Part shown: positions 8,366 through 16,897 of the stretch, piece by piece
How the letters are laid out: each line of letters starts with the position of its first letter
Position numbering within the stretch: the stretch's first letter is position 1
From: Planctomycetota bacterium
GTDB lineage: Bacteria; Planctomycetota; UBA1135; GCA-002686595
Length of the DNA: 33,217 nt
Assembly (NCBI GenBank): GCA_020638855.1
Contig: JACKHT010000024.1
Location: 1 to 33,217 of the forward strand
Direction: 5' to 3'
Program-made: the position numbers and the translations under genes
Notes under the pieces: model-generated
Told to the model about the DNA's origin: nothing
Database searches by the model: none
What the model saw: only the letters and a program-made list of their open reading frames with translations

Positions 8366-10095
8366 CCGCCACGGGTATCGATCACGCAACGCTCGTCACG
8401 CTGCACGGCCGGGTGCAGGCCGCGTTGTCCCAGGCGGTGCCAGGCCTTAAGCCCCCCTTGGAGCTTGCCGAGGCATTGCTCGTGCGTGACCTGATTCCGC
8501 GCGCAAACGGTGGTCCGCTGATCGTGGGCTTGGTGGGTCCCAACAATGCCGGGAAATCGGCGGTGTTCAATGGTTTGTGCGGCAAGGTCCTGAGTCCATC
8601 GCGTGCTACGGGTGGCGCCACGCGACGCTTGGTGGGTGCAGCCCAGGACCCCTCGACGCTCACCATGCGCGGAGACGTTCGTCTAGTGGAAGTTCCCCCG
8701 GGCAGCGCCGGCATCGAAGCTGCGCTCCAAGCCGGTTCCAACCAGGAATGGTTGGTCGCCCGCGCCGAGGGATTGCCAGCTGGGGTGCTCCTGGTGGACG
8801 CGCCTGATTTCGACAGCATCCGCGATGGGCATCGCGGGGCTTCCGAGTCGCTGCTCTTGGTTACCGATCTCGCCTTGGTGGTGGTCACTCGCCATTGCTA
8901 TCAAAACTTGGAGGCGGTTCAGTTTCTGAAGCGTTGGTTGGGATCGGGGCGCCCCTTCGCTTTGATCTACAACGAAGCCAGCTCGCCGGACGTGGCCCGG
9001 TCGCACTGTGCGGTGTTGGAGGCTTCTCTGGGTGTGAGCGCCCGTGCCCGGTTCTACGCGTTGGCCGACGTGGCCATTGCCGAAGGGCGCATCCCGCTCG
9101 AACCAAGGCGGCTCGAAGGCGCAGGGGAAACGCTGCACTCCTGGTTGATGGAAGAAAGTGCCTCACCGGCGCTGGCCGAACTGGCGCGCCAAGCCTCGCT
9201 GAGGCAACTCCGATCGACCCTGCAAGCGTGGTATGGGTCGTGGCAAGCTCGCGATCAATTGCGCGCGAAGCTGCAAGACTTGGCCCAACGCGAAGCCCTG
9301 TCCACCGCCGAGGCGGTTGCCCAGGCAGCGGTCCCCATGGGGCCGATCCTGGAGGCCTTTCGTCGGGTTCTGGACAAGCGACCTGGGCTCGTACGCAGCA
9401 GCTACCGCAAGGGCTTGCGCAAGGCCAGCGAGGGGGTCACCTACGTCTACTCCAAGTTGCTCGGGAAGCTCCCGCCTTCCACCCGCGACCTGCCGGAGAC
9501 CCTGCGCCAGGCCGAATTGGAAGCGTTGCAACCGCTTTGGCCGCCCTTTGTCGAACGCTTGCTGGCGCGCATGATGGCAGCTGGCGCGAGCACCGATCCC
9601 GATTGGACCCAATCGATTGCCAGGGACTTGCACCCCAACCGACGGGCTGCGGCAGAGCAATGGGTGGAAACCCATCTGCAAAGCGATCCAGAGGTCTGGC
9701 GCGAGTTCACCGACTACTGCGAACAGCTCGTCGAAGAGGAACTCGACCAGCGCGGTGGAGAGTGGGCACTGCAAGCGATGATGGACCTCGCTCACATCCT
9801 CCCGGCTGCGGTCGCCGGAGTGATCGTCGTCAAGTCCGGCGGGTTGCTCACCGACATGGCCGTCGGCAGCATGGGGGCCCTTTCGAGCATGGCGGCCGAG
9901 CGCCTGTCCAAGTTCCTGGGAACGCAGGTGGCCGCGCAGGCTCGCGCACGCTGGGTTCGGTTGCGGCGGGAGGCTTGGCGCGAATGGCTTCTTGCCGCCG
10001 CGCTACCTAGTTCCTGGCCCACCCTGTCCGCCGATTCGGACCCCCATTCCGAAGCCATCGCGGCCCTAATCCAAACCCTTCCCGAATCCCCATGA
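8362..10095 (+). CDS. Dynamin-like GTPase (first of a pair)
   Basis: This is a 577-residue P-loop GTPase of the dynamin-like/TRAFAC type. The start is ATG 8362, overlapping the previous stop as ATGA, so it is probably translationally coupled. Walker A is GPNNAGKS (59-66), followed by VFNGL. Switch II/G3 is DAPDFDS (146-152). The G4 position appears as LIYNEAS (about 201-207) instead of a canonical NKxD, so base specificity may be altered. A long helical region follows, and a hydrophobic stretch near 500-535 (AVAGVIVVKSGGLL) resembles a membrane-inserting paddle. Bacterial dynamin-like proteins are often encoded as adjacent pairs that act together to bend or fuse membranes. Here the partner starts in another ATGA overlap at 10092. 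The membrane and substrate are unknown. Confidence 0.82.
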   Translation: MTATGIDHATLVTLHGRVQAALSQAVPGLKPPLELAEALLVRDLIPRANGGPLIVGLVGPNNAGKSAVFNGLCGKVLSPSRATGGATRRLVGAAQDPSTLTMRGDVRLVEVPPGSAGIEAALQAGSNQEWLVARAEGLPAGVLLVDAPDFDSIRDGHRGASESLLLVTDLALVVVTRHCYQNLEAVQFLKRWLGSGRPFALIYNEASSPDVARSHCAVLEASLGVSARARFYALADVAIAEGRIPLEPRRLEGAGETLHSWLMEESASPALAELARQASLRQLRSTLQAWYGSWQARDQLRAKLQDLAQREALSTAEAVAQAAVPMGPILEAFRRVLDKRPGLVRSSYRKGLRKASEGVTYVYSKLLGKLPPSTRDLPETLRQAELEALQPLWPPFVERLLARMMAAGASTDPDWTQSIARDLHPNRRAAAEQWVETHLQSDPEVWREFTDYCEQLVEEELDQRGGEWALQAMMDLAHILPAAVAGVIVVKSGGLLTDMAVGSMGALSSMAAERLSKFLGTQVAAQARARWVRLRREAWREWLLAAALPSSWPTLSADSDPHSEAIAALIQTLPESP

Positions 10096-11852
10096 AGCCG
10101 TCCGCCACCATCCCGCTGCTGCACGCAGAAATGGAACGCCTGCGGAGCGATCGATCGCTTCTGGCCGGAAACCAAGGCATGGGAGGCGACGAATCGGCGC
10201 TCGACCGCTGGATCGTCGACTTGGACCGCCAACGTAGCCGCGTGGGCCGCGCAGCGGTGCTGACCCTGGTCGGTTCCACCGGCGCGGGCAAGTCCACCTT
10301 GCTCAATGCTCTGGTCGGGCAGTCGATCGCGATCGAAGGCGAAAGCCGGCCGACCACCAGCCAACCGATCATCTACGCCCCGGCCGATGCCGACGTTTCC
10401 GAATGGCTTGCGGACCTGCCGGGACCGACCCCGCGCATCGAACGCTACGAACCCGACGGGAGTGGGGCCTGGTCGGGCCAAATCGTGATCGATGCACCGG
10501 ACACCAACAGCGTGCGCGAAGACCATCGAACGGTGGTTCGGGCCCTGGCCGAGCGCAGCGATGTGCTCGTGGTGGTGGCCCACCGTCAAGCGGTGGTCGA
10601 ACATTCCACCGTTGCGTTCTTGGAGGAGTTTGCTCACATGCGCGGGATGGTCTTCGTGCTCGGACATGCAGACGCCCTAAGCCAACAAGGTCGGGTCGAG
10701 CTGGCCCATCAGTTCCGCGATTTGGCCCGTGAACGTTTTGGGATCGAAGCGGATCACGTGCATGTGTTCAGCCCGCGCGAGGCCCAAACCAACCCGGAAA
10801 CCCCTGGCTGGCAGGCCTTCTGTGCGGACTTGTTCGCCCAGGCCGAAGCCGGGCAGTTGGTTCGCGTGCGCCGCTACAACGCGCTGGGGACGGTAGGGCG
10901 CTTGGCCGACTGGATCGGCCAACGCCGAGCCGCGCTACGGGAGCGCCAGGAATCCGTGGTCGAGCGCGTGGCGGAAACGCGGACGCTGTATCGCCAACAG
11001 GTTTTGAGCGAGCTCGATCGGCGGTTGTCACTCCGCAAGCGCGACGTGGAGGCCATGCTTTGGGAAGAGGTCGGCCGACGCTGGCCGGGACCCGGAGGAA
11101 TGGCGCTCCGCGCGGGCGGGATGGCTTCCTTGGGCTTGGGAGCCGGCGCTTGGCTCGCACGTCGCAATCCGCTGCTGGCCGCGGGTGCTACGGTAGGGGC
11201 GCTGGCCAGCTCGAAGCTGCAAAGCCACGGGCGCGATCGGGCCATGCGGGCCGGTGACTCGTGGCTGCCGTCGGGCCGCGAACTCGAATCCTTGTACGAG
11301 CGGGCCTTTGCGCCCCTGCGCATGTCGTTGCAAGCGGCAGGCCTGTCGACCGCCAGCCTCCCGAGCCCCGGCGAGCTCGAGATTTCGTTGCAAGCGATTG
11401 TCGATGAGGGGCTGTCGCACTTCCTCGACACCGAGTTGCTCGAAGAGGCGGAAGGAGGCGCCCACTCGGGGCTGCGCTGGTTGGTGGATGTACCGATTTA
11501 TGGCTTTGCGTTGTGGATCCTCTACCGCAGTGCGTTGGGTTTCTACCAGGGGCAATACGTGGGCATGGATTTCTTGGTCAACGCGCTCGTCCTGGCGGCA
11601 GCGTGGCTGTGGGCTGGACGAAGCCTGGTTCGGCTCAGGCTGCGTGCGCGGGCAACCCGACTGGTCGCCTCGGTTCGGACCCGCCTTTCCGACCGTTTTG
11701 CCCAGACGATGGAACAAGCCTTGGCTCCCGCGGAGCAGGCAGCAGAAGACCAGCGACAAGCCTTGGATCGCATGGCGGGTTTGGAGCCCACCTGGCGGCG
11801 AATCTTAGAGGCCCCCGGTGCGCCCGCATCCAACGGGGCACGAACTCGCTAG
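10092..11852 (+). CDS. Dynamin-like GTPase with C-terminal membrane segments (second of a pair)
   Basis: This 586-residue GTPase begins at ATG 10092 within the ATGA overlap of the preceding GTPase gene. Motifs are Walker A GSTGAGKST (61-69), a Thr-containing switch I region (RPTTS, 86-90), G3 DAPDTNS (134-140) and G4-like GHAD (191-194). Helical regions follow, with a hydrophobic segment at about 340-372 and two probable transmembrane helices at about 464-482 and 492-510. The last 75 residues look like coiled coil. It is likely an inner-membrane-anchored dynamin-family protein acting with its neighbour in membrane remodelling. Its stop codon overlaps that of the convergent gene in the palindrome CTAG (11849-11852). 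Confidence 0.85.
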   Translation: MKPSATIPLLHAEMERLRSDRSLLAGNQGMGGDESALDRWIVDLDRQRSRVGRAAVLTLVGSTGAGKSTLLNALVGQSIAIEGESRPTTSQPIIYAPADADVSEWLADLPGPTPRIERYEPDGSGAWSGQIVIDAPDTNSVREDHRTVVRALAERSDVLVVVAHRQAVVEHSTVAFLEEFAHMRGMVFVLGHADALSQQGRVELAHQFRDLARERFGIEADHVHVFSPREAQTNPETPGWQAFCADLFAQAEAGQLVRVRRYNALGTVGRLADWIGQRRAALRERQESVVERVAETRTLYRQQVLSELDRRLSLRKRDVEAMLWEEVGRRWPGPGGMALRAGGMASLGLGAGAWLARRNPLLAAGATVGALASSKLQSHGRDRAMRAGDSWLPSGRELESLYERAFAPLRMSLQAAGLSTASLPSPGELEISLQAIVDEGLSHFLDTELLEEAEGGAHSGLRWLVDVPIYGFALWILYRSALGFYQGQYVGMDFLVNALVLAAAWLWAGRSLVRLRLRARATRLVASVRTRLSDRFAQTMEQALAPAEQAAEDQRQALDRMAGLEPTWRRILEAPGAPASNGARTR

Positions 11853-12337
11853 TCGCGGCCAAAGGCTTTGGGATCGACGGCGCTGGTTTTGACCAGCCGC
11901 CATGCCCCGCCTTGGTAGGTGAACTCCAACTCGGCGAGCGACTTCCATATCACCCGTGGGGGATCCACGTGATGGTCCACGATCTGAAATTCTATGGAGG
12001 CTTTGGCGTGTTCGGAGGCTTCATCCAGGGTGGGCTCGAACGGCTGGAGCCATTGGAACTCAAGCAGGTACTTTCCGTGGGTGTCCCGGTTGTCAAACCA
12101 AAGGGCCTGAAGCGCCGAAAGCACATCTTCCTTCTTGGCTCCGCTGGCCTCGTCGCGGAATTCGGGCGCGAAGCCAGCGATCACATCCCGGACCCGGCCT
12201 CGGTTGAAGTCGCTCACCAGTTCGGCCATCCGGTAGCGCAGACGCTCCCCAGGAGATTGCAGCGACAGCCGAATGCGGTACAGCCCAAAGAGGCACAGGG
12301 CGACGATCAGGCCGAAGCCTAGGACTTTGCGGATCAA
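11849..12337 (-). CDS. Small single-pass membrane protein, NTF2-like fold possible
   Basis: I place the start at TTG 12337, giving 162 residues, because GGAG lies 8 nt upstream. The membrane segment then falls at the N-terminus (about residues 4-20, VLGFGLIVALCLFGLY). An upstream ATG at 12454 is in frame but would overlap the divergent lipoprotein gene and add an unlikely leader. The remaining domain contains LRYRMAELVSDFNRGRVRDVI and a C-terminal YQGGAWRLVKTSAVDP, a pattern common in NTF2-like (SnoaL/DUF4440-type) domains; that assignment is tentative. It is probably anchored in the inner membrane with a periplasmic domain. The function is unknown. Confidence 0.72.
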   Translation of the reverse strand: MIRKVLGFGLIVALCLFGLYRIRLSLQSPGERLRYRMAELVSDFNRGRVRDVIAGFAPEFRDEASGAKKEDVLSALQALWFDNRDTHGKYLLEFQWLQPFEPTLDEASEHAKASIEFQIVDHHVDPPRVIWKSLAELEFTYQGGAWRLVKTSAVDPKAFGRD

Positions 12338-12441
12338 GGGTGGGTCTCCAATCGGAACCTGGCACCATTTGGCCTGAAAAAGCTGTTGGATGGGGGCTCC
12401 AAGGGCAAACGCGCCCCACGAGCAGGGTAAAATGGAAGGTG

Positions 12442-13014
12442 ATGAAGCGCACAACCCTTCTCGCCATATCGGTACCGCTGTTCTGGTTCCTGGGATCCTG
12501 TGGCAGCGGTGAGCCGCAAGGCCCGGCTACCGACCCCGTCACCCCGCCCAACGGGGCCAAGGTGGCCGATTCCAATCCTGGGGCACTGCGCTGGACGACC
12601 CCGAAAGGCTGGAGCGAAGTACCTCCAGGCAACGCCCAACGGGAACGGCAGTACGCGCTCCAAACCCCCGATGGGGGAAGCTTGGATGTGATCGTCTCCC
12701 ATTGGCCCGGCAAATTGGGGGGGGTGGATGCCAACGTGTCCCGCTGGCGATCCTCCTTGGGTCTCGGAGAGGGCGACGACGAACCCCTGGTGGAGACCGA
12801 GAGCCGCAACGGCCTTTTGATCACCCTTTTCGACGGCCAAGGCAGCTACACCGACATGGCCGGGGTGAAGACCCCTTCGGCTAGGCTTTTGACCGCCTTC
12901 GTGGAGTCGCCCGTGGGCCGCTTTGAAGGGGTGTACACGTTGAAACTCAGCGGAACCGCCGACCAAGTGGCTCCCTGGGCCGAAAGTTTCCGCAACTTCG
13001 TCTTGGGGCTCTAG
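12442..13014 (+). CDS. Hypothetical lipoprotein
   Basis: This 190-residue predicted lipoprotein starts at ATG 12442. The signal sequence MKRTTLLAISVPLFWFLGSC carries a lipobox LGSC with Cys20. GGAAGG (12434-12439) lies only 2 nt from the ATG, an unusually short spacing. The mature protein has a low-complexity linker and then a domain beginning LRWTTPKGWSEVPPGN and ending FRNFVLGL. This looks like small secreted domains that bind or sense at the envelope in related bacteria, but I do not recognise a named family. It is divergent from the membrane protein at 11849-12337 and 25 nt upstream of the FkbM methyltransferase gene, so it may be cotranscribed with that cluster. Confidence 0.75.
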   Translation: MKRTTLLAISVPLFWFLGSCGSGEPQGPATDPVTPPNGAKVADSNPGALRWTTPKGWSEVPPGNAQRERQYALQTPDGGSLDVIVSHWPGKLGGVDANVSRWRSSLGLGEGDDEPLVETESRNGLLITLFDGQGSYTDMAGVKTPSARLLTAFVESPVGRFEGVYTLKLSGTADQVAPWAESFRNFVLGL

Positions 13015-13039
13015 CCCGTTCCTCTCGATCGAAGACACC

Positions 13040-13822
13040 ATGGTCCTGTCCACGTTGCGCAGCCTGTTCCAGCGGCTCAAGGCCCTGCGCGAACCGCCCG
13101 CCAAGACCCTGGATGAGTGGGAAGAGCGCCATCGCCAAGTGGTTGCAGAAACCCTCGACCGAATCGAGTCCTGGATTCCCAAGTCGGGGGTGATCCTCGA
13201 TGTGGGAGCCAACGTGGGGTTGTTCACCGAGGAACTGGCCAAGCGCCGACCGGGCAATACCTTTCAGCTCTTCGAACCCGTGGCGCAGTACTTTGCGCGC
13301 TGCGAAGCCCGCTTGGGGGGGCGTAACGGCATCGCCCTTTGGCAGCTGGCTCTTTCCGACCAGAACGAGCGGAGGCCGATCTACAAGGCCAAGCACAACC
13401 CCGGCGCCAATTCGGTGGTGCCCGAGATCATGTTCGATCGACGCGAGAACTCGATGGTGCAGCCCAACACCATCGTCGAGGAAGAGTCGATCGAGTGCGC
13501 ACGGTTTTCCGATTGGGGTCCAGCCCACGGAATCGAGGCCGTCGCCTTCATCAAGATCGACACCGAAGGATTCGATTACGCCGTCCTCCGCGGGCTGATT
13601 GAGTTCTTGCGCGGCGCTCCCAAACTCCCGCCCATCCTGACCGAGCTCTTGAGCGCGGACTACCACCCGTTTTGGGCGGAACAGGAACAGGTGCTCGAGG
13701 AGCTGTTTGCCTTGGGCTACTCGCGTTTCCCCCTACAAGATTTGCCCAAGGTAGGCGACGTGTTGCTGCTCCCGCGCGAGCTCGGCGAGTCCTTCATTTT
13801 GCCTGAGGAAGGCCATGGCTAA
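13040..13822 (+). CDS. FkbM family methyltransferase
   Basis: This 260-residue SAM-dependent methyltransferase is of the FkbM type, which usually O-methylates sugars in polysaccharides or natural products. SAM motif I is DVGANVG (54-60), followed by LFTEEL. An acidic motif (FQLFEP) comes after it. The conserved FkbM signature IKIDTEGFD is at 171-179. It is the first gene of a surface-carbohydrate cluster and overlaps the flippase gene by 8 nt (ATGGCTAA, 13815-13822). The likely role is methylation of a sugar residue on the exported glycan or glycolipid. The acceptor cannot be read from sequence. Confidence 0.9.
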   Translation: MVLSTLRSLFQRLKALREPPAKTLDEWEERHRQVVAETLDRIESWIPKSGVILDVGANVGLFTEELAKRRPGNTFQLFEPVAQYFARCEARLGGRNGIALWQLALSDQNERRPIYKAKHNPGANSVVPEIMFDRRENSMVQPNTIVEEESIECARFSDWGPAHGIEAVAFIKIDTEGFDYAVLRGLIEFLRGAPKLPPILTELLSADYHPFWAEQEQVLEELFALGYSRFPLQDLPKVGDVLLLPRELGESFILPEEGHG

Positions 13823-15218
13823 GCTTTGGCACGTCCTGCGCCAGAGCCGCTTCGCACGGGATTCCACCATCCTCCAAGCCGGATCGCTGATGCTCGCGGG
13901 CCTGGGGCTGGCGGGGGTCTTGTCGCTTTCGCATATCCTCGGAGCGGCCAAACAGGGAGAGTTCTACCTAGCCATCGCGGTTTTTACCGCGCTCTGGTTT
14001 CTGCTCAACCTGGGGGTCGCCTCGGTGGCCACTTCGCGGGTGGCCTCGGCTACCGAGGAGCAAGACGATCACGCGGTTCGGGAGTGGCTCACGTTTGCGG
14101 TGGAAGCCACGCTCCTGATGGGCACGGTCTGCGCGCTCTTGTGCTGGTGGCTGGTACCGGACCTCTTACGCTGGTGGTTGGGTGCGGAATCGGAGCATGC
14201 CAGTCGCGTAGCGACCTACGCCACTCTCTTGGCTTTGGAGCCGCTGATTGGCATTCCGCGCTTGATCGGCCAAGTGGCCTTCCAAGGTCAGCGCCGGATG
14301 GCTTCGTTGACGCGCATGGAGAATGCCTCCGAGTTGGGGCGGGTGTTGCTCGTGGTGGTCGGGGCGTTTTGGACTGGCTCGGCGCTGGGAGCCGTGGTTG
14401 GGCAGTTGCTGGGCGCCGTGGTGAGCTGCGGCTTCGCCGTGCTGTACTACCAAAAGGAACGGGCGCTTCGTGCGGGCCTACCCACCTTGGGTTCGATCCT
14501 CGGGCGGGTGGGGCGGGTGCGCTTGGCCGGCCGCTGGGGGCTTGGCGTGCGCATGGGACTCGTGCGCAACATCGATGCCTATTCGGTCCAAGTGCTGCCT
14601 TCGCTGATCCTGGATCGGTATGGGTCCACCGAGTGGGTCGCGTACCTGCGCATCGGACAACGCATCGTCGGAGTTCTGCGACTTTTGATGACCGGTGTAG
14701 GACGCACCGGGGTTTCCGCGCTGAGTCAGGCCGGCGCCCATTTGGATCCGCGGCGGCTAGGCCGTGTCTACCGGCAAACCACCCTGTTGGGGGGGCTTTG
14801 CGTGATCCTGTCCTCGCTCTTGATGCTGCCGATCCTGCCTTGGTTTCTGGGCCGTTTCCTTCCCTCGGACTACGTCGATCCGGTTTGGACCTGCGTGCTG
14901 ATCCTGCTTCCGGGGATGTGGGTCATGGGCTTCTCGGTGGTCAACGACATCTTCTATCTGATGGCGCACAAGCTGGAAGTTGGGATTTGGATCTCAATCG
15001 CCAACTTCGTGGTCCAGGTACCGATCCTCTTTTGGCTCGCCCAGGCATGGCCCGAACAGGGGGTTGCGGTGGCCCTCTCGCTGACTTACGCGTCGAGCGC
15101 AGCCCACGTCGTGTATGCCCTTTGGTGGCTCCGCAAAAGGGAACTCGAACCCTTGGAACAATTTTCTGGGCCACCCTCGGATTCCACAGCCAAGTCCAGT
15201 CTACCCACAGGCCGATAG
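13815..15218 (+). CDS. Oligosaccharide flippase family membrane protein (Wzx-like)
   Basis: This 467-residue polytopic membrane protein has about 12 hydrophobic segments and the layout of MOP-superfamily flippases. It begins with a short cytoplasmic leader, then HILGAAKQGEFYLAIAVFTA, a pattern typical of Wzx/RfbX-type exporters ('GxxxYGxFxLA'). Such proteins move undecaprenyl-linked or related glycans from the cytoplasmic to the outer face of the inner membrane. The start ATG 13815 lies inside the end of the FkbM gene and has AGGAAGG just upstream. A charged tail follows the last membrane segment. The neighbouring glycosyltransferase and prenyltransferase genes support a role in surface polysaccharide export. 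The exact substrate is unknown. Confidence 0.85.
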   Translation: MAKLWHVLRQSRFARDSTILQAGSLMLAGLGLAGVLSLSHILGAAKQGEFYLAIAVFTALWFLLNLGVASVATSRVASATEEQDDHAVREWLTFAVEATLLMGTVCALLCWWLVPDLLRWWLGAESEHASRVATYATLLALEPLIGIPRLIGQVAFQGQRRMASLTRMENASELGRVLLVVVGAFWTGSALGAVVGQLLGAVVSCGFAVLYYQKERALRAGLPTLGSILGRVGRVRLAGRWGLGVRMGLVRNIDAYSVQVLPSLILDRYGSTEWVAYLRIGQRIVGVLRLLMTGVGRTGVSALSQAGAHLDPRRLGRVYRQTTLLGGLCVILSSLLMLPILPWFLGRFLPSDYVDPVWTCVLILLPGMWVMGFSVVNDIFYLMAHKLEVGIWISIANFVVQVPILFWLAQAWPEQGVAVALSLTYASSAAHVVYALWWLRKRELEPLEQFSGPPSDSTAKSSLPTGR

Positions 15219-15228
15219 AGCTAGGTCC

Positions 15229-15927
15229 ATGACTGCTTTCCAAGACTTCCCGTACCGCGCTGTGCTGTGGGACTTGGACGGTACTCTGTATCGTCAAGGC
15301 CCTCTGCGCAAACGCATGCTTTGGGAGTTGGGCAAGCAGGGGCTGCGGCAGTCGCCGGTTGCGACCCTTCGCATGCTGCGTTGGCTGCGTGCATTCCGTA
15401 CGGTGCGCGAGGAGCTGCGCGGCTTGGGCCAAGCCCGCGAGCCCCTTGATCGAATCCAGTTCGAACTGCCCGCCTCGCGCTTGGCGGTGCCCGCCGAAGC
15501 CCTGGAAACCTTGGTGCGCGAATGGATGTGGACACGTCCCTTGCCATTCTTGCGCGCCGCGCTGTACAGCGATGTGCTGCCGGTGCTGGAGGCGCTTCGC
15601 GCCAAAGGGATTCCGATGGGGGTCTTCTCGGACTATCCGGTGCGCGAAAAACTCGTGGCCCTGGGCTTGGACCGCTTCTTCCGCGTCCAAGTTTCGGCAG
15701 TCGACCCCCAGATCAACGCCTTCAAACCCCATCCCCGTGGGTTCCTCTACGCCAGCGAGCAGCTTGGGGTGGAACCCGGGCAGGTGTTGTTCGTTGGCGA
15801 TCGCATGGACGTCGATGGAGAAGGCGCGCGCGCGGCCGGCCAAGATTTCCGCATCTTGGACCGCCTCGGAAAGTCCTCCCACACTTTGCGTGACTATGGC
15901 CAATTGGCCAGGAGCTGGAATGTCTAA
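15229..15927 (+). CDS. HAD family hydrolase (phosphatase)
   Basis: This 232-residue haloacid-dehalogenase superfamily enzyme starts at ATG 15229, just after the flippase stop. HAD motif I is WDLDGTL (nucleophile Asp15, Asp17). A helical cap follows, then motif II in GVFSDY, motif III Lys in AFKPHPRGF, and motif IV GDRMDVD. All catalytic residues appear present. It overlaps the UbiA-type gene by 8 nt (ATGTCTAA, 15920-15927). HAD phosphatases are often fused to, or paired with, polyprenyl-phosphate phosphoribosyltransferases. A plausible role is removal of the 5-phosphate from a polyprenyl-phosphoryl pentose phosphate. That role is inferred from the neighbour. Confidence 0.88.
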   Translation: MTAFQDFPYRAVLWDLDGTLYRQGPLRKRMLWELGKQGLRQSPVATLRMLRWLRAFRTVREELRGLGQAREPLDRIQFELPASRLAVPAEALETLVREWMWTRPLPFLRAALYSDVLPVLEALRAKGIPMGVFSDYPVREKLVALGLDRFFRVQVSAVDPQINAFKPHPRGFLYASEQLGVEPGQVLFVGDRMDVDGEGARAAGQDFRILDRLGKSSHTLRDYGQLARSWNV

Positions 15928-16897
15928 CCCCTATCGGTCCGAGGGCATCCGCCCCTACATTGAGATCGCGCGCATCGACCATTGGTTCAAGAACGCGTTC
16001 ATGCTCTTGGGTGTGGCTTTGGCGTTTTTCTACCGCCAAGATTTGCTCACATGGTCTGCGGTCGGACGACTGGTGGTCGCCGTGTCCTTGACCTGCATCG
16101 TGGCTTCGAGCAACTACGTGCTCAACGAGTACCTCGATGCGGACATGGACCGCGAGCATCCGACCAAGTTCCGGAGACCCGCCGCGCGGGGCGCCATCCT
16201 CGGCCAGTGGGCGATTCTGGAATGGGGCCTGTTAGGGCTGATTGGGTTCGGGTGTTCGTTCTTCCTGGGGCTCGGGTTCGGCCTGTCGGCGCTGGCCTTG
16301 TGGATCATGGGTTGCCTGTACAACATCCCTCCGATTCGCCTCAAGGAATTGCCCTATCTGGACGTGCTATCCGAGTCGCTCAACAACCCCATCCGCCTCT
16401 TCCTGGGTTGGTTTGCGCTCGTTCCCGAGCACCTGCCGCCGCTTTCTTTGGCGATGGGCTATTGGATGATGGGGGCCTACTTCATGGCCGCCAAGCGTTA
16501 TGCGGAGTACCGCAGCATCGGCGATCCCGAACGCGCTGCCCGCTACCGCCGGTCCTTCCGCCACTACAACCTCACCAACCTGATGGCCAGCATCGTCTTC
16601 TACTTGACGATGGGGGGCATCTTGGGGGGCATCTTCATTGTCCGCTACAAGATCGAGTTGATCTTGACCACGCCCCTGATTGCAGGCTTCTTCTCCTGGT
16701 ACATGAGCCTCACCCTGGAGGAGGACAGTCCCGTCCAGGCACCGGAGAAGCTGTATAGGCGCAAGGGGTTCTTCCTGTACGCGCTGTTCTGCACGGTGAT
16801 CTTCCTGGGCATGATGTTCGTGGAGATTCCCTCGCTCAACCCCTTGTTCCGGGTGGACTCCGTCGGCTTCCCGGCCTTGTGGAGATTCGGTGGATGA
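15920..16897 (+). CDS. UbiA family prenyltransferase, decaprenyl-phosphate phosphoribosyltransferase-like
   Basis: This 325-residue membrane enzyme of the UbiA superfamily starts at ATG 15920, with GGAG at 15911-15914. The first aspartate-rich motif is N69-xxx-D73-xxx-D77, followed by REHPTKFRRPAA. The latter closely resembles the 'DRxHPTKxxRPIA' motif of DPPR synthases (Rv3806c type), which transfer phosphoribose from PRPP to a polyprenyl phosphate. The second conserved region is YSL-type: CLYNIPPIRLKELPYLDVLS. Around eight hydrophobic segments are visible. It is flanked by a HAD phosphatase (8-nt overlap upstream) and a GT-C glycosyltransferase (ATGA overlap downstream). The set suggests synthesis and use of a polyprenyl-phosphate-linked pentose donor. 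Confidence 0.85.
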   Translation: MSNPYRSEGIRPYIEIARIDHWFKNAFMLLGVALAFFYRQDLLTWSAVGRLVVAVSLTCIVASSNYVLNEYLDADMDREHPTKFRRPAARGAILGQWAILEWGLLGLIGFGCSFFLGLGFGLSALALWIMGCLYNIPPIRLKELPYLDVLSESLNNPIRLFLGWFALVPEHLPPLSLAMGYWMMGAYFMAAKRYAEYRSIGDPERAARYRRSFRHYNLTNLMASIVFYLTMGGILGGIFIVRYKIELILTTPLIAGFFSWYMSLTLEEDSPVQAPEKLYRRKGFFLYALFCTVIFLGMMFVEIPSLNPLFRVDSVGFPALWRFGG

